From Planctomycetota bacterium (GTDB taxonomy: Bacteria > Planctomycetota > Planctomycetia > Pirellulales > UBA1268), in contig QWOQ01000011.1 in assembly GCA_003669585.1 (NCBI GenBank), positions 62,001-126,000 on the forward strand: DNA of 64,000 nucleotides, given 5' to 3'. Below the pieces are notes generated by a model, which searched no databases, had not been told where the DNA came from, and worked only from the letters and a program-made list of their open reading frames with translations. This document shows positions 39,592 to 49,441 of the stretch, one piece after another. Both the position numbers and the translations under genes were made by a program. Every line of letters begins with the position of its first letter. Within the stretch, counting starts at the first letter, position 1.

Positions 39592-41271
39592 ATGCTTTTT
39601 ATGAACGTAGCTCATCCCATCAGGCTTTTTGACATGGTTGACCCTTGCAGATGCTTCGGAGCGGTTGAAATTATCGCAGCGCTCGGTCTGCAAGACTTCT
39701 GGGGTTTGATCAAGCTCGTTGTCATTGCAGGAATATGGTTTGCATCGACCAATTGGATCGATCGCGATGCCCGCATTGTGCAGGTTGACCGAAGGCTCTG
39801 GAACCTAGTGTCTCTGCTTATCGGTGGAACACTCTCGGTATGGGCATTTTTTAACGGTCACGGTCTTTTGCCGCTGGTGGTCGTGGTATCGGCAATTGAA
39901 TGCGTTTTGTATGTGTTTGTTCGCAATCGTGTCGTTCCCAAGGAACGGCGTTTGCTGACGATGGATCACATGCAACGGATTTTGATACGACTCAAACTTA
40001 TCAATCCTGGTGAATCATTTGTTGAAGAGGCGAATGCCGTCAAGATTGTGCTTCGGAAAAAAGATGGCACTCCAGCAACAGTGTTGGGGCATGCGATCGA
40101 CGGAAGCGGTTCTTCGCAAGCCCTCAACACATTCGGCGCGCTCGTGGAAAAAGCGATTCGAATGAATGCCACGGACATCCATCTGGAGCCCAAAGAGGAT
40201 GAATTGCATGTGAGGTTTCGGGTGGATGGCATGCTCTATGCAGTAGAAACCTTTGTTGATGATCGAGCCCGCACTGTTGTTTCGGCAGCAAAAGTGCTGA
40301 GTGATATGGATATTGCAGAACGAAGACGGCCCCAAGACGGGACATTTTCCGCCTCACTCGGAACCGTGCACTACGACGTTCGCGTGGCATCCGGCCCAAC
40401 CAACTACGGAGAGAAACTGGTTCTGAGGCTTCTGAATTCGAGTGGAGGTGTTGTGAAGGACGGGCTTGGGCGCATCGGCATGCGAGACTCGATGCTCAAA
40501 AATCTCCGATCCATCATTCACCGTCCGAATGGAATGTTTGTGGTCTGCGGTCCTACGGGCGCTGGAAAAACAAGTACGCTCTACGCGGCACTCGGCGAAA
40601 TCGATGCATTACAACGCAATATCACAACGATTGAGGATCCAATTGAATACCGATTTGCAAACGTCTCTCAGATTGCGGTGAACAACGCCGCCGAACTCAC
40701 GTTTGGGAAAATTTTGCGATCAGTGCTTCGACAAGACCCGGACGTGATCATGGTGGGAGAAATTCGCGATCGTGAAACTGCTGAAATCGCAATGCAGGCC
40801 GCACTCACAGGACATTTTGTCTTTACGACACTCCACGCCAACGACACCGTTGCAACGATCACGCGACTTGTCGACATCGGCTTGGAGATGACTCTCATTC
40901 AGACTGCTCTCTCTGCTGTGCTCGCACAGCGTCTGACGCGAGTGCTCTGCACGAAGTGTCGCGAGCCGTACGTTCCGGAAGACGATTTTTTTCGGGAACT
41001 CGGCCTTCGTCCCGGGTTTGTGCCGCATATTTATCGTGAAAAAGGATGCCCATCCTGTCTCGAAAGTGGTTTTAAGGGACGTAGCGGAGTTTTTGAACTC
41101 ATGGTTTTAAACGATGAAATCAAGGATCTTCTGGTGGGGCGGCCCTCAATTCTTGCGATTAAAAAAGTGGCTAAAAAGTTTGGAATGCGAACGCTTCAAG
41201 AGGATGGCATGCGAAAGGTGATCGCTGGAATAACGAGCATCAATGAAGTGCATCGCGTTGCAGGCTCATGA
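39592..41271 (+). CDS. membrane-anchored GspE/PilB-type ATPase
   Basis: A 559-residue type II secretion/type IV pilus assembly ATPase. An unusual N-terminal segment of about 110 residues has two or three hydrophobic helices (LIKLVVIAGIWFASTNWIDR, WNLVSLLIGGTLSVWAFF). The catalytic part is complete: MNATDIHLEPKEDELHVRFR, Walker A VCGPTGAGKTSTLY, Asp box NITTIEDPIEYR, Walker B DPDVIMVGEIRDRETAEIAM, His box TGHFVFTTLHAND, and a CTKC...GCPSC zinc knuckle. Predicted to power pilin extrusion. Followed by a CvpA-like gene. Confidence 0.92.
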   Translation: MLFMNVAHPIRLFDMVDPCRCFGAVEIIAALGLQDFWGLIKLVVIAGIWFASTNWIDRDARIVQVDRRLWNLVSLLIGGTLSVWAFFNGHGLLPLVVVVSAIECVLYVFVRNRVVPKERRLLTMDHMQRILIRLKLINPGESFVEEANAVKIVLRKKDGTPATVLGHAIDGSGSSQALNTFGALVEKAIRMNATDIHLEPKEDELHVRFRVDGMLYAVETFVDDRARTVVSAAKVLSDMDIAERRRPQDGTFSASLGTVHYDVRVASGPTNYGEKLVLRLLNSSGGVVKDGLGRIGMRDSMLKNLRSIIHRPNGMFVVCGPTGAGKTSTLYAALGEIDALQRNITTIEDPIEYRFANVSQIAVNNAAELTFGKILRSVLRQDPDVIMVGEIRDRETAEIAMQAALTGHFVFTTLHANDTVATITRLVDIGLEMTLIQTALSAVLAQRLTRVLCTKCREPYVPEDDFFRELGLRPGFVPHIYREKGCPSCLESGFKGRSGVFELMVLNDEIKDLLVGRPSILAIKKVAKKFGMRTLQEDGMRKVIAGITSINEVHRVAGS

Positions 41272-41382
41272 ACATTCAACTTCAAAAAAGAGTTGAGCGG
41301 TGCATCTCGGGAATGATCGCGTCGGCAAGCAGACAAGTCAGCGAATCTGCCAAGAATCCGAAAGAGGATTGAAGGAAGTCTT

Positions 41383-42264
41383 ATGATTGAGATGCATATC
41401 GTAGCGAATCTGGTGACACTCGGCGTCATTGGAGCCCTTGCCTATATCGGTTGGAGCAACGGACTCTTCTTTTCTGTTCTGCTTCTGTTGCGAATGGTAA
41501 TTAGCATTGTGCTGACGATGATCTGTTTTGAAGAATTGGCGATGCTGCTTGAAAAAGTGAGCGTGCCGCATCCATGGGCAATATTTTCTGCGTTCGCAGG
41601 ATTATTTTTGGTCGCTCTGTTTCTCAGCACAGCCATCCTTGATGCAGCACTGAAAGAAAAACAGTTTCATACTTTTGAAATGATCGATCAGGCTGGCGGT
41701 GCCGTTGGGGGGGCGATTGCGGGACTTGTGTTTATGGGCGGCGTGCTGGTGGCGTGGACGATGTGTCCGCTGCCGACCCAATATCGACTGGACCCCGGCA
41801 GTGTTGCAATCGATGCTGGAAAGCTGGCGATTCAGGCAGTACCAGGATTTTCCAAACGGGTCGTTCTTGAATCACCCGCCCGAGCCGAGCAGGAAACACA
41901 TGCCAGCGAGACGGCTACGGAAATTGAGTTCTTTGGAAGTGAGCCGTTTGTGGATGCAAACGGAAATGGTCAGTGGGACGAGGGTGAGTCGTTTGTGGAT
42001 ATTGATCGCAGTGGGGGATTTACAAAAATTCTCGTGGTCAACGCGCACGTCAAAGATGGACAAGCGTGGAATCCGGGACTGCTTCGAAGGTATGCCGCCG
42101 GACACTGGGATCATGTGCCGGTCACGCTAAGGCCAAAAAAAGTGTCAACTGAGAATACGAATACAAACGAACAGTCTCCACCGCTTCTTCCGACGACGTT
42201 GCCACCTTCCCCACAAGCCCCGACTCCGGAAAATCAGAAACCTCCGGAAACGACAGCTCCCTGA
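41383..42264 (+). CDS. CvpA-like membrane protein, copy 1
   Basis: A 293-residue protein with four hydrophobic helices in the first 140 residues (LVTLGVIGALAYIGWSNGLF, FSVLLLLRMVISIVLTMICF, AIFSAFAGLFLVALFLSTAI, AVGGAIAGLVFMGGVLVAWT), the CvpA/colicin V production layout, then a periplasmic part with DANGNGQWDEGE, an EF-hand-like acidic loop, and a Pro/Thr-rich tail. Start set by GGAAG five bases upstream. It is paired with the GspE-type ATPase, as is its paralogue at 46543. Confidence 0.78.
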   Translation: MIEMHIVANLVTLGVIGALAYIGWSNGLFFSVLLLLRMVISIVLTMICFEELAMLLEKVSVPHPWAIFSAFAGLFLVALFLSTAILDAALKEKQFHTFEMIDQAGGAVGGAIAGLVFMGGVLVAWTMCPLPTQYRLDPGSVAIDAGKLAIQAVPGFSKRVVLESPARAEQETHASETATEIEFFGSEPFVDANGNGQWDEGESFVDIDRSGGFTKILVVNAHVKDGQAWNPGLLRRYAAGHWDHVPVTLRPKKVSTENTNTNEQSPPLLPTTLPPSPQAPTPENQKPPETTAP

Positions 42265-42743
42265 ACTTCAGTCAATGGTGGCGGAGCCGGAATTGCCAGC
42301 CACTACTGCACAATCGCAAGTTGCCGCGTCAGGTTTTCCAGACCGAAAAGAAAATAGAAATGCGGCACAGGCTGCGATTGATGCAGGAGAATAGGCGTAT
42401 CAGGGAGCGGTCCTCGCAGAAGATCGAAAAATGTACTACGTGCCTTCATCGTGCGACCAAAGTGCTCAAAACAAATACGACTCATCTCGAGACGAACGTC
42501 TGTGGAAAATCTCCCGTCAATGACGCCTATCGACGCCTATCAACGCCTATCATGGGTGTTCTCGAAACCGACGGTAGAATCTTGCACATCCCTTTGAACG
42601 CGCAAGATATTGTCTTGGCGAGAGATGTTTCTTCGAAGGTCAACACGAACTGGGTATTGAGCCGAGTGTGATGAAGCTCTTGTCAGGTGTGCACAGTAAT
42701 GCTTCGTGCGCACTATTGTTTTTGCATGGAAGTGAGTTGATGA
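42265..42743. other. 479 bp without a confident gene; three 10-bp tandem repeats
   Basis: Between the CvpA-like gene and hisF. Contains gacgcctatc twice and aacgcctatc once in tandem (42522-42551). A plus-strand reading of 116 codons (42321-42671) and a minus-strand reading of 60 codons (42303-42485, with PLPDTPILLHQSQPVPHFYF) are open, but neither has a clear family or ribosome site, so I do not call them genes. Confidence 0.5.
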
Positions 42744-43523
42744 ATGCTCGCCAAACGTATTATTGCCTGCCTCGATGTCAATCGAGGGCGAGTCGTCAAA
42801 GGAATGCGATTTCTGGATCTGGTTGACGCTGGAGATCCTGTCGAGGTGGCTGCGCGATATGAAGCAGAGGGAGCCGACGAACTCGTGTTTCTCGACATCT
42901 CAGCGAGTCACGAAGGAAGACAGATCATGCTCGACGTTGTCAAGAGAGTATCGGAAGCAATCTATATGCCCTTGACCGTGGGTGGTGGTATTCGCACGCT
43001 TGAAGACGCAGGAAGTTTGATCGCGGCAGGGGCTGAAAAAGTAAGTATAAATTCAGCGGCGGTGCGCACGCCAGACTTGATTTCAGCGCTCTCTCGCAAA
43101 TTTGGAAGCTGCGCCACAGTTGTGAATATTGACCCCAAGCGAGTTAGCACACATGGCCTCGAAGTTTGGGAAGTCCATATCAATGGAGGCAGAGTGCCGA
43201 CAGGCCTAGAAGCTGTTGCGTGGGCTCAAAGAGTAGAGCAGCTCGGCGCGGGAGAAATCGTATTGACGAGCATGGATCGTGATGGCACCAGGAATGGATA
43301 TGACCTCGAGATCACTTCTGCCGTCAGCCGGGCGGTGAATATTCCAGTGGTCGCCAGCGGTGGAGCCGGTTGCAGTGAACATCTGGCAGAGGCAATTATG
43401 GTGGGCGGAGCCGACGCGGTTCTGGCGGCTGGAATCTTTCACTTCGGAGAGTGTACGATTCGGGAAGTGAAACAACTGTTCCAAAGCAGAGGTATCCCGG
43501 TTCGCTTGTCAGAAGCGATGTAA
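42744..43523 (+). CDS. hisF: imidazole glycerol phosphate synthase subunit HisF
   Basis: A 259-residue TIM barrel that cyclises PRFAR with ammonia from HisH in histidine synthesis. Motifs: [16 protein letters not shown] (catalytic Asp), [61 protein letters not shown] (second catalytic Asp), [22 protein letters not shown]. No other his gene lies near; it stands between secretion genes. Confidence 0.96.
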   Translation: MLAKRIIACLDVNRGRVVKGMRFLDLVDAGDPVEVAARYEAEGADELVFLDISASHEGRQIMLDVVKRVSEAIYMPLTVGGGIRTLEDAGSLIAAGAEKVSINSAAVRTPDLISALSRKFGSCATVVNIDPKRVSTHGLEVWEVHINGGRVPTGLEAVAWAQRVEQLGAGEIVLTSMDRDGTRNGYDLEITSAVSRAVNIPVVASGGAGCSEHLAEAIMVGGADAVLAAGIFHFGECTIREVKQLFQSRGIPVRLSEAM

Positions 43524-43563
43524 TAGTTGGGATTTTTCTGGGTTCTAGTTTACGAGTAGCGCT

Positions 43564-44709
43564 ATGGCAACGATCGAATCAGACGCATCAACAGAACCAT
43601 CCGGTGGCACGACCGGCGAACGGCCGCGCTTGGAAATCGATCGTCTCTTCCATGCGCTTGTAAAACTTTCGGGAAGCGACCTGCACTTAAAAGTGGGACG
43701 GCCTCCGATCGTTCGAGTCAAAGGATCGCTTCAACCATTGAAAGCTGATCCAATCGATGATGAGCAGATGCGGCGACTCTGTATGCCGATGCTCGACGAG
43801 AGGCGAAAGAAAATTCTTGAAATCGACGGAGGCTGTGACTTTGCTTACGTTGCGACCGTCGAAGGAGTGAAATGGCGTTTCCGAATAAATCTCCTGCAGC
43901 AGCAGGGGTCTCTCGGCCTCGTGGCACGGCGAGTCAATAACAAGATCCCAGACTTTAAGGGACTTTTTTTGCCGCCTGGAATCGAAAGGTTGTGCGAGTA
44001 CGACCAAGGACTCGTATTGCTTGCGGGAGTTACGGGATCGGGCAAGAGTACGACCGTCGCCTCGATGCTCAACTACATCAATCAGAGACAACGCAAACAC
44101 ATTCTGACGCTTGAGGATCCGATTGAATTTGTGTTTACAGAAGACAAGTGCCTCATCAATCAACGTGAGATCGGGCAGGATGTAAAGAATTTTGAAATTG
44201 GAATGAAGCATGCAGTTCGTGAAGATCCGGACATCATGCTTGTTGGTGAAATGCGGGATCAAGAAACATTTTTAACGGCTATTCATGCCGCTGAAACAGG
44301 CCACTTGGTCTATGGAACCGTGCATGCTTCAAGCGCACCGCAGACGATTGGGCGCATCCTCGATCTGTTTCCAGAGGCCCAGCACCGAGCAATACGCAGT
44401 GCTATGGCGTTTACCATGAAGGGGATTGTGTATCAGAAATTATTGAGATCGATCAGAGAGGGCGTGGCTCGCGTGCCGATCGTTGAGCTGATGTTCTTTG
44501 ATGTTATGGTTCGAAAGTATGTCTTGGAAGGATTGGAAGCGAATCTTGCCGATCACATTAAGAAATCAGCACGTGACGGCATGCAAGACATCACCATGAG
44601 CCTGAAGAGCCTTATTGATCAGGGTCTGATTGATCGCAATGATGCCTTGGAAGTTGCTCCCAATCGAGAAGAGTTGCAGATGCTTTTGAAGGGCATTGGT
44701 GTCCGCTGA
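43564..44709 (+). CDS. pilT: twitching motility ATPase PilT
   Basis: A 381-residue retraction ATPase of type IV pili. Motifs: VKLSGSDLHLKVGRPPIVR, Walker A LLAGVTGSGKSTTVASML, HILTLEDPIEFVF, Walker B EDPDIMLVGEMRDQETFLTA, His box ETGHLVYGTVHASSA, and the PilT-specific AIRSAMAFTMKGIVYQKLL region. It depolymerises pilin fibres at the inner membrane. Located between the two GspE-like genes. Confidence 0.93.
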   Translation: MATIESDASTEPSGGTTGERPRLEIDRLFHALVKLSGSDLHLKVGRPPIVRVKGSLQPLKADPIDDEQMRRLCMPMLDERRKKILEIDGGCDFAYVATVEGVKWRFRINLLQQQGSLGLVARRVNNKIPDFKGLFLPPGIERLCEYDQGLVLLAGVTGSGKSTTVASMLNYINQRQRKHILTLEDPIEFVFTEDKCLINQREIGQDVKNFEIGMKHAVREDPDIMLVGEMRDQETFLTAIHAAETGHLVYGTVHASSAPQTIGRILDLFPEAQHRAIRSAMAFTMKGIVYQKLLRSIREGVARVPIVELMFFDVMVRKYVLEGLEANLADHIKKSARDGMQDITMSLKSLIDQGLIDRNDALEVAPNREELQMLLKGIGVR

Positions 44710-44741
44710 ATTTCTGGCCCCTACCGAATGATTCTGTGGAG

Positions 44742-46472
44742 ATGCGAAAGCACATGCGTTTTGAGCGAATGTCGGTGGCATTTTTGTGCGCAGGAATTGC
44801 TTTGTGTGGTTCGTCTGCACATGCAGCTTGGCCCGAAGGAGAGTTTGTTCGGAATTGGGGAGGAAATCTCGCCATTCTCCCAGCAGTCCTCTGGTGGATG
44901 CTGGTTCTTGGCTGGGTGGCCACAAGTGACTGGATTACGCAAGATAGTGCCGAGTTAAATCTGAAGATGAACATGTGGGCAGTTGTGTCCACGTTTCCAT
45001 TTCTTTTGATGGCACTGATCGGCTGGTGGATTCCTTCGTCAATCGCAACGCTCTTGCTGATGTCAATAGCATGGTTGGCTCCCGCGATCACCTATTCTCT
45101 TCAACATAATGCGAAAGTTGCGCCCAATAAAAAGGTACTCACGCTCGGTCATGCCCGGCGGATTGCCTCAAAACTTTTAAGACCGCTGGGCATTCTGATT
45201 GACGCAGAGTTTGTGAAGTCGGGCGATATCATTCCAGTGGTGACGTTTCACGCCGCGGGTGGAAATAGTCCTGCTGAGGACGAGGCTCGGCTGCAGGCCG
45301 CAACCGCAACAGCAGGTTTTGAAGGAGCCAGGCAGGTGATGGTGACGGGGGTGATGGCCCGTGCCTCCGGCGTACTGCTTGACTACGCGCAGCAGTCGGT
45401 CGCGGTGCGTCACGAGGTGGACGGAGTGTGGCACTCCCGAGAGCCGATACTGCGAGAACTAGCCGACCCGATGCTTGTCTCATTCAAAACTTTGGCAGGA
45501 CTCGACCCCAAAAATCGAAAATCAAAACAGCATTCGCGATTTACGATCAAAGTCGATAACAAGCCCTGGAATTGCAAGATAAGTTCGCAAGGCGTACCAA
45601 CCGGCGAGCGAGTGCATGTGCAGTTGGAGTCGGCAACGATTCCTTTTAAAAAACTCACCGACTTGGGCATGTCGGAAGCGATGGCATTAAAAATCTCTGA
45701 TTTACTCAAACTTGAGCAGGGCATCTTTGTGGTGTCGTCTCCAGCAGCTTCTGGATTAACGACGTCATTTGATATCGTTGTTGGAGCAGCAGATCGTCTC
45801 CTTCGAGATTTTGTCTCTATCGAAGATGGACTTGTCACGCCACGAGAAATCCAGAATGTAAAGCCCTTCAAGTGGGATCTTCGTCAGGGGCTTTCGCCCG
45901 TCGCTACGCTCGAACTCGCCATGCGAGAGTATCCAAGTGGAATTGTTACCCGCGATCTCATGGACGGCCCGTTGGCAGTCGAGTTGGCCAAGCAGGCTAG
46001 TAATCAGCGGTTTGTGATCCTGGGACTCCAAGCGGTGGATGCGATTGATGCAATAGAAAAGCTGATTGCTCTGGGAGTTCCCAGAGAATCGCTTGGCAAA
46101 ATACTACTGGGAGTGGTCTCACAGCGCCTGGTACGACGCCTTTGCCCTAAATGTCTTGAGGAATATCCGACCCCGCCTGAATTTCTGGCGAAGCTGCGAA
46201 TCCCCGCAGAACGACTTCCGACGCTGCGCCGTCAGAGCAAAATCGGCTGTCCGCTCTGCGGAGGAACAGGCTTTATGAATCGAATGGCAATTTTTGAAGT
46301 TGCATCGGGAGAAAATCTTCGACGCGCACTCGCTGGAAAAGCTGATCGAAATGTTCTGCGACAAGCAGCGTTGAAAGATGGCATGAAGCAGTTAAAAGAC
46401 GAGGGCATGGCGCTTGCACTGAAGGGAACAACGTCGATGGAAGAGATGCAGCGAGTTTTTAAATCTGGTTGA
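44742..46472 (+). CDS. GspE-like protein with degenerate nucleotide site
   Basis: About 576 residues, same layout as the ATPase at 39592: N-terminal hydrophobic helices (LPAVLWWMLVLGWVATSDWI, MWAVVSTFPFLLMALIGWWI), a GspE-like body and a CPKC...GCPLCGGTG knuckle. But the Walker A place reads VVSSPAASGLTTS, without the GKT lysine, and the Walker B place reads REYPSGIVTRDLMDG, without DE. The Asp box (VSIEDGLVTPREI) is partly kept. It is probably a catalytically dead partner subunit. The start could also be ATG 44757. Confidence 0.85.
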   Translation: MRKHMRFERMSVAFLCAGIALCGSSAHAAWPEGEFVRNWGGNLAILPAVLWWMLVLGWVATSDWITQDSAELNLKMNMWAVVSTFPFLLMALIGWWIPSSIATLLLMSIAWLAPAITYSLQHNAKVAPNKKVLTLGHARRIASKLLRPLGILIDAEFVKSGDIIPVVTFHAAGGNSPAEDEARLQAATATAGFEGARQVMVTGVMARASGVLLDYAQQSVAVRHEVDGVWHSREPILRELADPMLVSFKTLAGLDPKNRKSKQHSRFTIKVDNKPWNCKISSQGVPTGERVHVQLESATIPFKKLTDLGMSEAMALKISDLLKLEQGIFVVSSPAASGLTTSFDIVVGAADRLLRDFVSIEDGLVTPREIQNVKPFKWDLRQGLSPVATLELAMREYPSGIVTRDLMDGPLAVELAKQASNQRFVILGLQAVDAIDAIEKLIALGVPRESLGKILLGVVSQRLVRRLCPKCLEEYPTPPEFLAKLRIPAERLPTLRRQSKIGCPLCGGTGFMNRMAIFEVASGENLRRALAGKADRNVLRQAALKDGMKQLKDEGMALALKGTTSMEEMQRVFKSG

Positions 46473-46542
46473 GTGGAGGCTCTTGCGCCATCGCGACTAT
46501 TTTTGGGTTCGGTTCAAAACGTGCACATTCAGGAAAGTTAGT

Positions 46543-47238
46543 ATGAATCTTTCGCTCATCGTGCCACTGGTGTTGCTGGTGATCTTTATTGCGGTGTCTG
46601 CGGTGCTCTCTCGTGAGGGACTGTGGAGTTCTATGGTCATGCTGCTCAATGTGCTGCTGGCAGCGAGCATGGCCACTGCGTGGTATGAACCGTTGGCTCG
46701 GCTGATCGAATCAAAGGCACCAAGTTTTCAGTATCTAATCGATTTTCTCCTTCTGTGGGGTCTGTTTGCGGTGTTGCTTTTAGCAATGCGTCTGACGACC
46801 GATATGATTTCGCATACCAAAGTGAAATTCGTGAAACCCTTGGAGACCGTTGGAGGGCCAGTGGTTGCAATCATGACGGCTTGGGTGACGGTCATGTTTG
46901 CCGCAGCGACTCTGCACACGCTGCCGGTGGCACAAGACACCATTCAAAAGGAACCAGAAGAAAATTTATTTTTTGGATTTGCGCCGGATCGTGCCTGGCT
47001 CGCGTGGGTTCAAGGATCTTCAAGAAATGGTCCGTTTGCTAGGCCGATCAATCCTTTTGAAAACCCACAGCATTTCATCAATCGCTATGCCTTTCGCAGG
47101 AAGGCTTTTGAGAGCGCACCCAATCTCAGAGTTGATACACCAGCTCCTCCAGGGCCGGTAGAACACATTCCCGAAGTGGATCCAAATGTACCTGTCGAGC
47201 AGCTCCCTCCCGCAGAGCCTGCCCCTGCTGCTCCTTGA
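46543..47238 (+). CDS. CvpA-like membrane protein, copy 2
   Basis: A 231-residue paralogue of the protein at 41383: four N-terminal helices (LIVPLVLLVIFIAVSAVLSR, SMVMLLNVLLAASMATAWYE, LLLWGLFAVLLLAMRLTTDM, GGPVVAIMTAWVTVMFAAAT), then a periplasmic tail rich in Pro (PAPPGPVEHIPEVDPNVP). The ATG follows aggaaag. Together with the preceding GspE-like gene it repeats the module at 39592-42264. Confidence 0.78.
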   Translation: MNLSLIVPLVLLVIFIAVSAVLSREGLWSSMVMLLNVLLAASMATAWYEPLARLIESKAPSFQYLIDFLLLWGLFAVLLLAMRLTTDMISHTKVKFVKPLETVGGPVVAIMTAWVTVMFAAATLHTLPVAQDTIQKEPEENLFFGFAPDRAWLAWVQGSSRNGPFARPINPFENPQHFINRYAFRRKAFESAPNLRVDTPAPPGPVEHIPEVDPNVPVEQLPPAEPAPAAP

Positions 47239-47269
47239 GTTATTTCATCGGCCAACGTGTGGAGAAAAT

Positions 47270-47935
47270 ATGATGGCTGAATTCACAAAAGATGCGGAGG
47301 GACAGTATCGTTCCGTCAGCATGCTTTCGGTGGCTGCAGTTGCAGTCGGTCTTTTCTCTGGTTTAAGCGTGGTGAGCTTCGCATTCTGGTTTCTCCCGAT
47401 TGTTGGTACCGGGATTTCATTGTTCGCTCTTGCCGAATTGAATCGTCCTTTCAGCAATAAGATAGGACGCGTGGCAGCAATTCTAGGACTGGCTCTTTCG
47501 ATAGGCTTTGGTGCACAGGCGGTGAGCCACTCGGTTGTGAGCCTTCACTACGCGCGCAAGCGTGCAGAAGCTTCAGCGCGTGCTTGGATCGGCGCGGTTC
47601 GTGAAAATAGGCTTACGGATGCAAAGTCCATGAGTGGTCAAGCAGCGTTACCGATGACCAATGCTCCAGGCGAAGACGCTCCAGTTGAAAAATTTGCAGT
47701 GATGCCGGCTGTTGCGGCACTCATGCAATGTGCCCCCCAAGGAGAAATCGTCGTGTATGACGAGGGAGGGAGTGACGGTCCACCAGTCACTCGCATGGTG
47801 CGTGTTGAGATTGCGTGCGGCACCGACTCGGCAGTACCGAAAACCGAACTGAGAATCGGTCTCGAACGTCGGACGGAAGGAGCATTTGATCGCTGGATGA
47901 TCATAGGACACGAGTTATTGACACCAGTTCGATAA
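47270..47935 (+). CDS. DUF4190-like membrane protein
   Basis: About 221 residues from MMAEFTKDAEGQYRSVSML. Two hydrophobic segments (LSVAAVAVGLFSGLSVVSFA and GRVAAILGLALSIGFGAQAV) with the short loop NRPFSNKIG between them give the DUF4190 pattern; a soluble domain follows (HYARKRAEASARAWIGAVRE, GLERRTEGAFDRWMIIGHEL). Start chosen at 47270 after GGAGA rather than the upstream reading that overlaps the CvpA-like gene. Last gene of this same-strand run. Confidence 0.75.
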   Translation: MMAEFTKDAEGQYRSVSMLSVAAVAVGLFSGLSVVSFAFWFLPIVGTGISLFALAELNRPFSNKIGRVAAILGLALSIGFGAQAVSHSVVSLHYARKRAEASARAWIGAVRENRLTDAKSMSGQAALPMTNAPGEDAPVEKFAVMPAVAALMQCAPQGEIVVYDEGGSDGPPVTRMVRVEIACGTDSAVPKTELRIGLERRTEGAFDRWMIIGHELLTPVR

Positions 47936-47969
47936 TCTTTTTTTCAAGAGAGCGAAAAAGAAAAAGTTT

Positions 47970-48968
47970 TTATGCTCGCTCAGACGAAAACGATCGAGTG
48001 TCATCGATCGACGCGTTGTGAGTCGCAAGCATAACGAGGCGATCGAACCCAATAGCCACGCCAAGAGCCTGCGGCATGCCGAAACGATGTGCTTCGATCA
48101 AGCGATGCGGGATCGGAAGCGAATCGCGGCGATCCTGCACGCGAGCCTGATTGGCTTCATGAATTCGCTCAAGAAGATGTTCCGGATCGACAAGTTCTTG
48201 CCACCCGTTTGCCACTTCAATGCCTTGAATAAAAAGTTCAAATCGCTGCGCTGTGGGAGGAGAATCGGAACTCAGTGCGGCAAACGCAGCGTGACACACA
48301 GGCCACGCTTCGAGTATGACCGGTCGAGCATACCCAAGCCGTGGTCCCACAACCTCTGAAAGAAAAATTTCAAACCAGTTTCCGATGCTTTGCTCAAGCG
48401 ACTTTGGAATCTGAATTTGTAGGTGTGCAGCAACTCTGCAAAAGTCCTCAACGGAGGCTAAAAAAGGATCTATTCCGGCATGCGTGAGAAAAGCATTGCG
48501 GCAAGAGATTCGTTCAACCCCGGATGAACCGATCGTCATTTGACAAAGAGTGTCAAGGACTTCCGCCGCGCGATCGAGTGTCCAGCCGGGTGCATACCAT
48601 TCAAGCATCGTGAACTCGATGTCGTGCAGCATCCCTCGTTCACCAAGACGAAAAGCATGGGCAAATTGATAGATCGGTCCTGAGCCTGCGGCCAGAAGAC
48701 GTTTCATGAGCGCTTCAGGGCTGGCTTGCAAATATCGGGATTCATTCAGAGAAGGCAGAGGTACTGCAAGGGGGTCGATCGTTGTCTCTGGGAGCACTTC
48801 GCGGGAAAGAACAGGCGTATCGACTTCAAGAAAGTCCAGAGAGTCAAAAAAAGTACGAATCCGTTTTGTCATCGAAGCCCGAAGCCTCAGGGTCTCGATG
48901 GTTGCAGATGGCCCATGATCCAACGGAAACGAAGAATTCTTCAAAGAATCAGAGTGTTTCCCGGTCAT
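47970..48968 (-). CDS. epmA: EF-P--(R)-beta-lysine ligase EpmA (GenX/PoxA)
   Basis: A 332-residue class II synthetase catalytic core without the anticodon domain, as in EpmA, which attaches beta-lysine to elongation factor P. Motifs: LEVDTPVLSREVLPETTIDP, YLQASPEALMKRLLAAGSGP, FAHAFRLGERGMLHDIEFTM, ELFIQGIEVANGWQELVD, and motif 3 ALGVAIGFDRLVMLATH. No epmB or efp is adjacent. The first four bases overlap the universal stress gene end. Confidence 0.9.
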   Translation of the reverse strand: MTGKHSDSLKNSSFPLDHGPSATIETLRLRASMTKRIRTFFDSLDFLEVDTPVLSREVLPETTIDPLAVPLPSLNESRYLQASPEALMKRLLAAGSGPIYQFAHAFRLGERGMLHDIEFTMLEWYAPGWTLDRAAEVLDTLCQMTIGSSGVERISCRNAFLTHAGIDPFLASVEDFCRVAAHLQIQIPKSLEQSIGNWFEIFLSEVVGPRLGYARPVILEAWPVCHAAFAALSSDSPPTAQRFELFIQGIEVANGWQELVDPEHLLERIHEANQARVQDRRDSLPIPHRLIEAHRFGMPQALGVAIGFDRLVMLATHNASIDDTRSFSSERA

Positions 48969-49441
48969 TCGCCTGTTCCGAGTGGGCGATCATGGATCAG
49001 CTTTTCAGGAGATTCGCGGTAGACGAGCACCGGGCAAGGAGCTCTTCGCACAACCGCTTCGGCAACACTTCCCATGAGCAGCCGAGAAAATCCAGTGCGG
49101 CCGTGGGTGCCTAATACGATTGACTCTACATGCTCTTGGGTTGCAACTCGAACAATTTCACCAGCAGGATCACCCATAGAAAGTCTGTGCTCTACCACGA
49201 CTCTCGGATCAGAAGGCTGAATAGCTTCAAGCATCTTCACAATCCTGTCTGACGTAGGTTCAGGAAGTCCGTAGTAGAGTTCTCCACCGCCGTAGGCAAG
49301 CGGAGGTTCCTCGACGTGGAGAATAAGAAGTCTTGCTTCTGACTGCTGAGCCAGTGCGCAGGCATGTGTGAGCGCTGAGTCACTAGCAGTAGAAAAATCT
49401 GTCGGGAAAAGAATTGTTTTGACGACCATTGGAGTTCTCAT
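48965..49441 (-). CDS. universal stress protein UspA family
   Basis: About 158 residues from MRTPMVVKTILFPTDFSTAS. Typical Rossmann-like fold with the ATP-binding signature GTHGRTGFSRLLMGSVAEAV and terminal APCPVLVYR. Probably binds ATP and aids stress survival. The start could be four codons downstream at MVVKTIL. Overlaps epmA by four bases, so the two are co-transcribed. Confidence 0.9.
   Translation of the reverse strand: MRTPMVVKTILFPTDFSTASDSALTHACALAQQSEARLLILHVEEPPLAYGGGELYYGLPEPTSDRIVKMLEAIQPSDPRVVVEHRLSMGDPAGEIVRVATQEHVESIVLGTHGRTGFSRLLMGSVAEAVVRRAPCPVLVYRESPEKLIHDRPLGTGE

Noticed and set aside
42321..42671. 116-codon plus-strand reading before hisF
   Set aside because: No ribosome site, no family motifs and low-complexity basic content; runs through the tandem repeat.
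44742..46472. The second GspE-like gene as a pseudogene
   Set aside because: The frame is full length, the membrane and zinc regions are kept, and it lies in an intact gene run; only the nucleotide motifs are changed.
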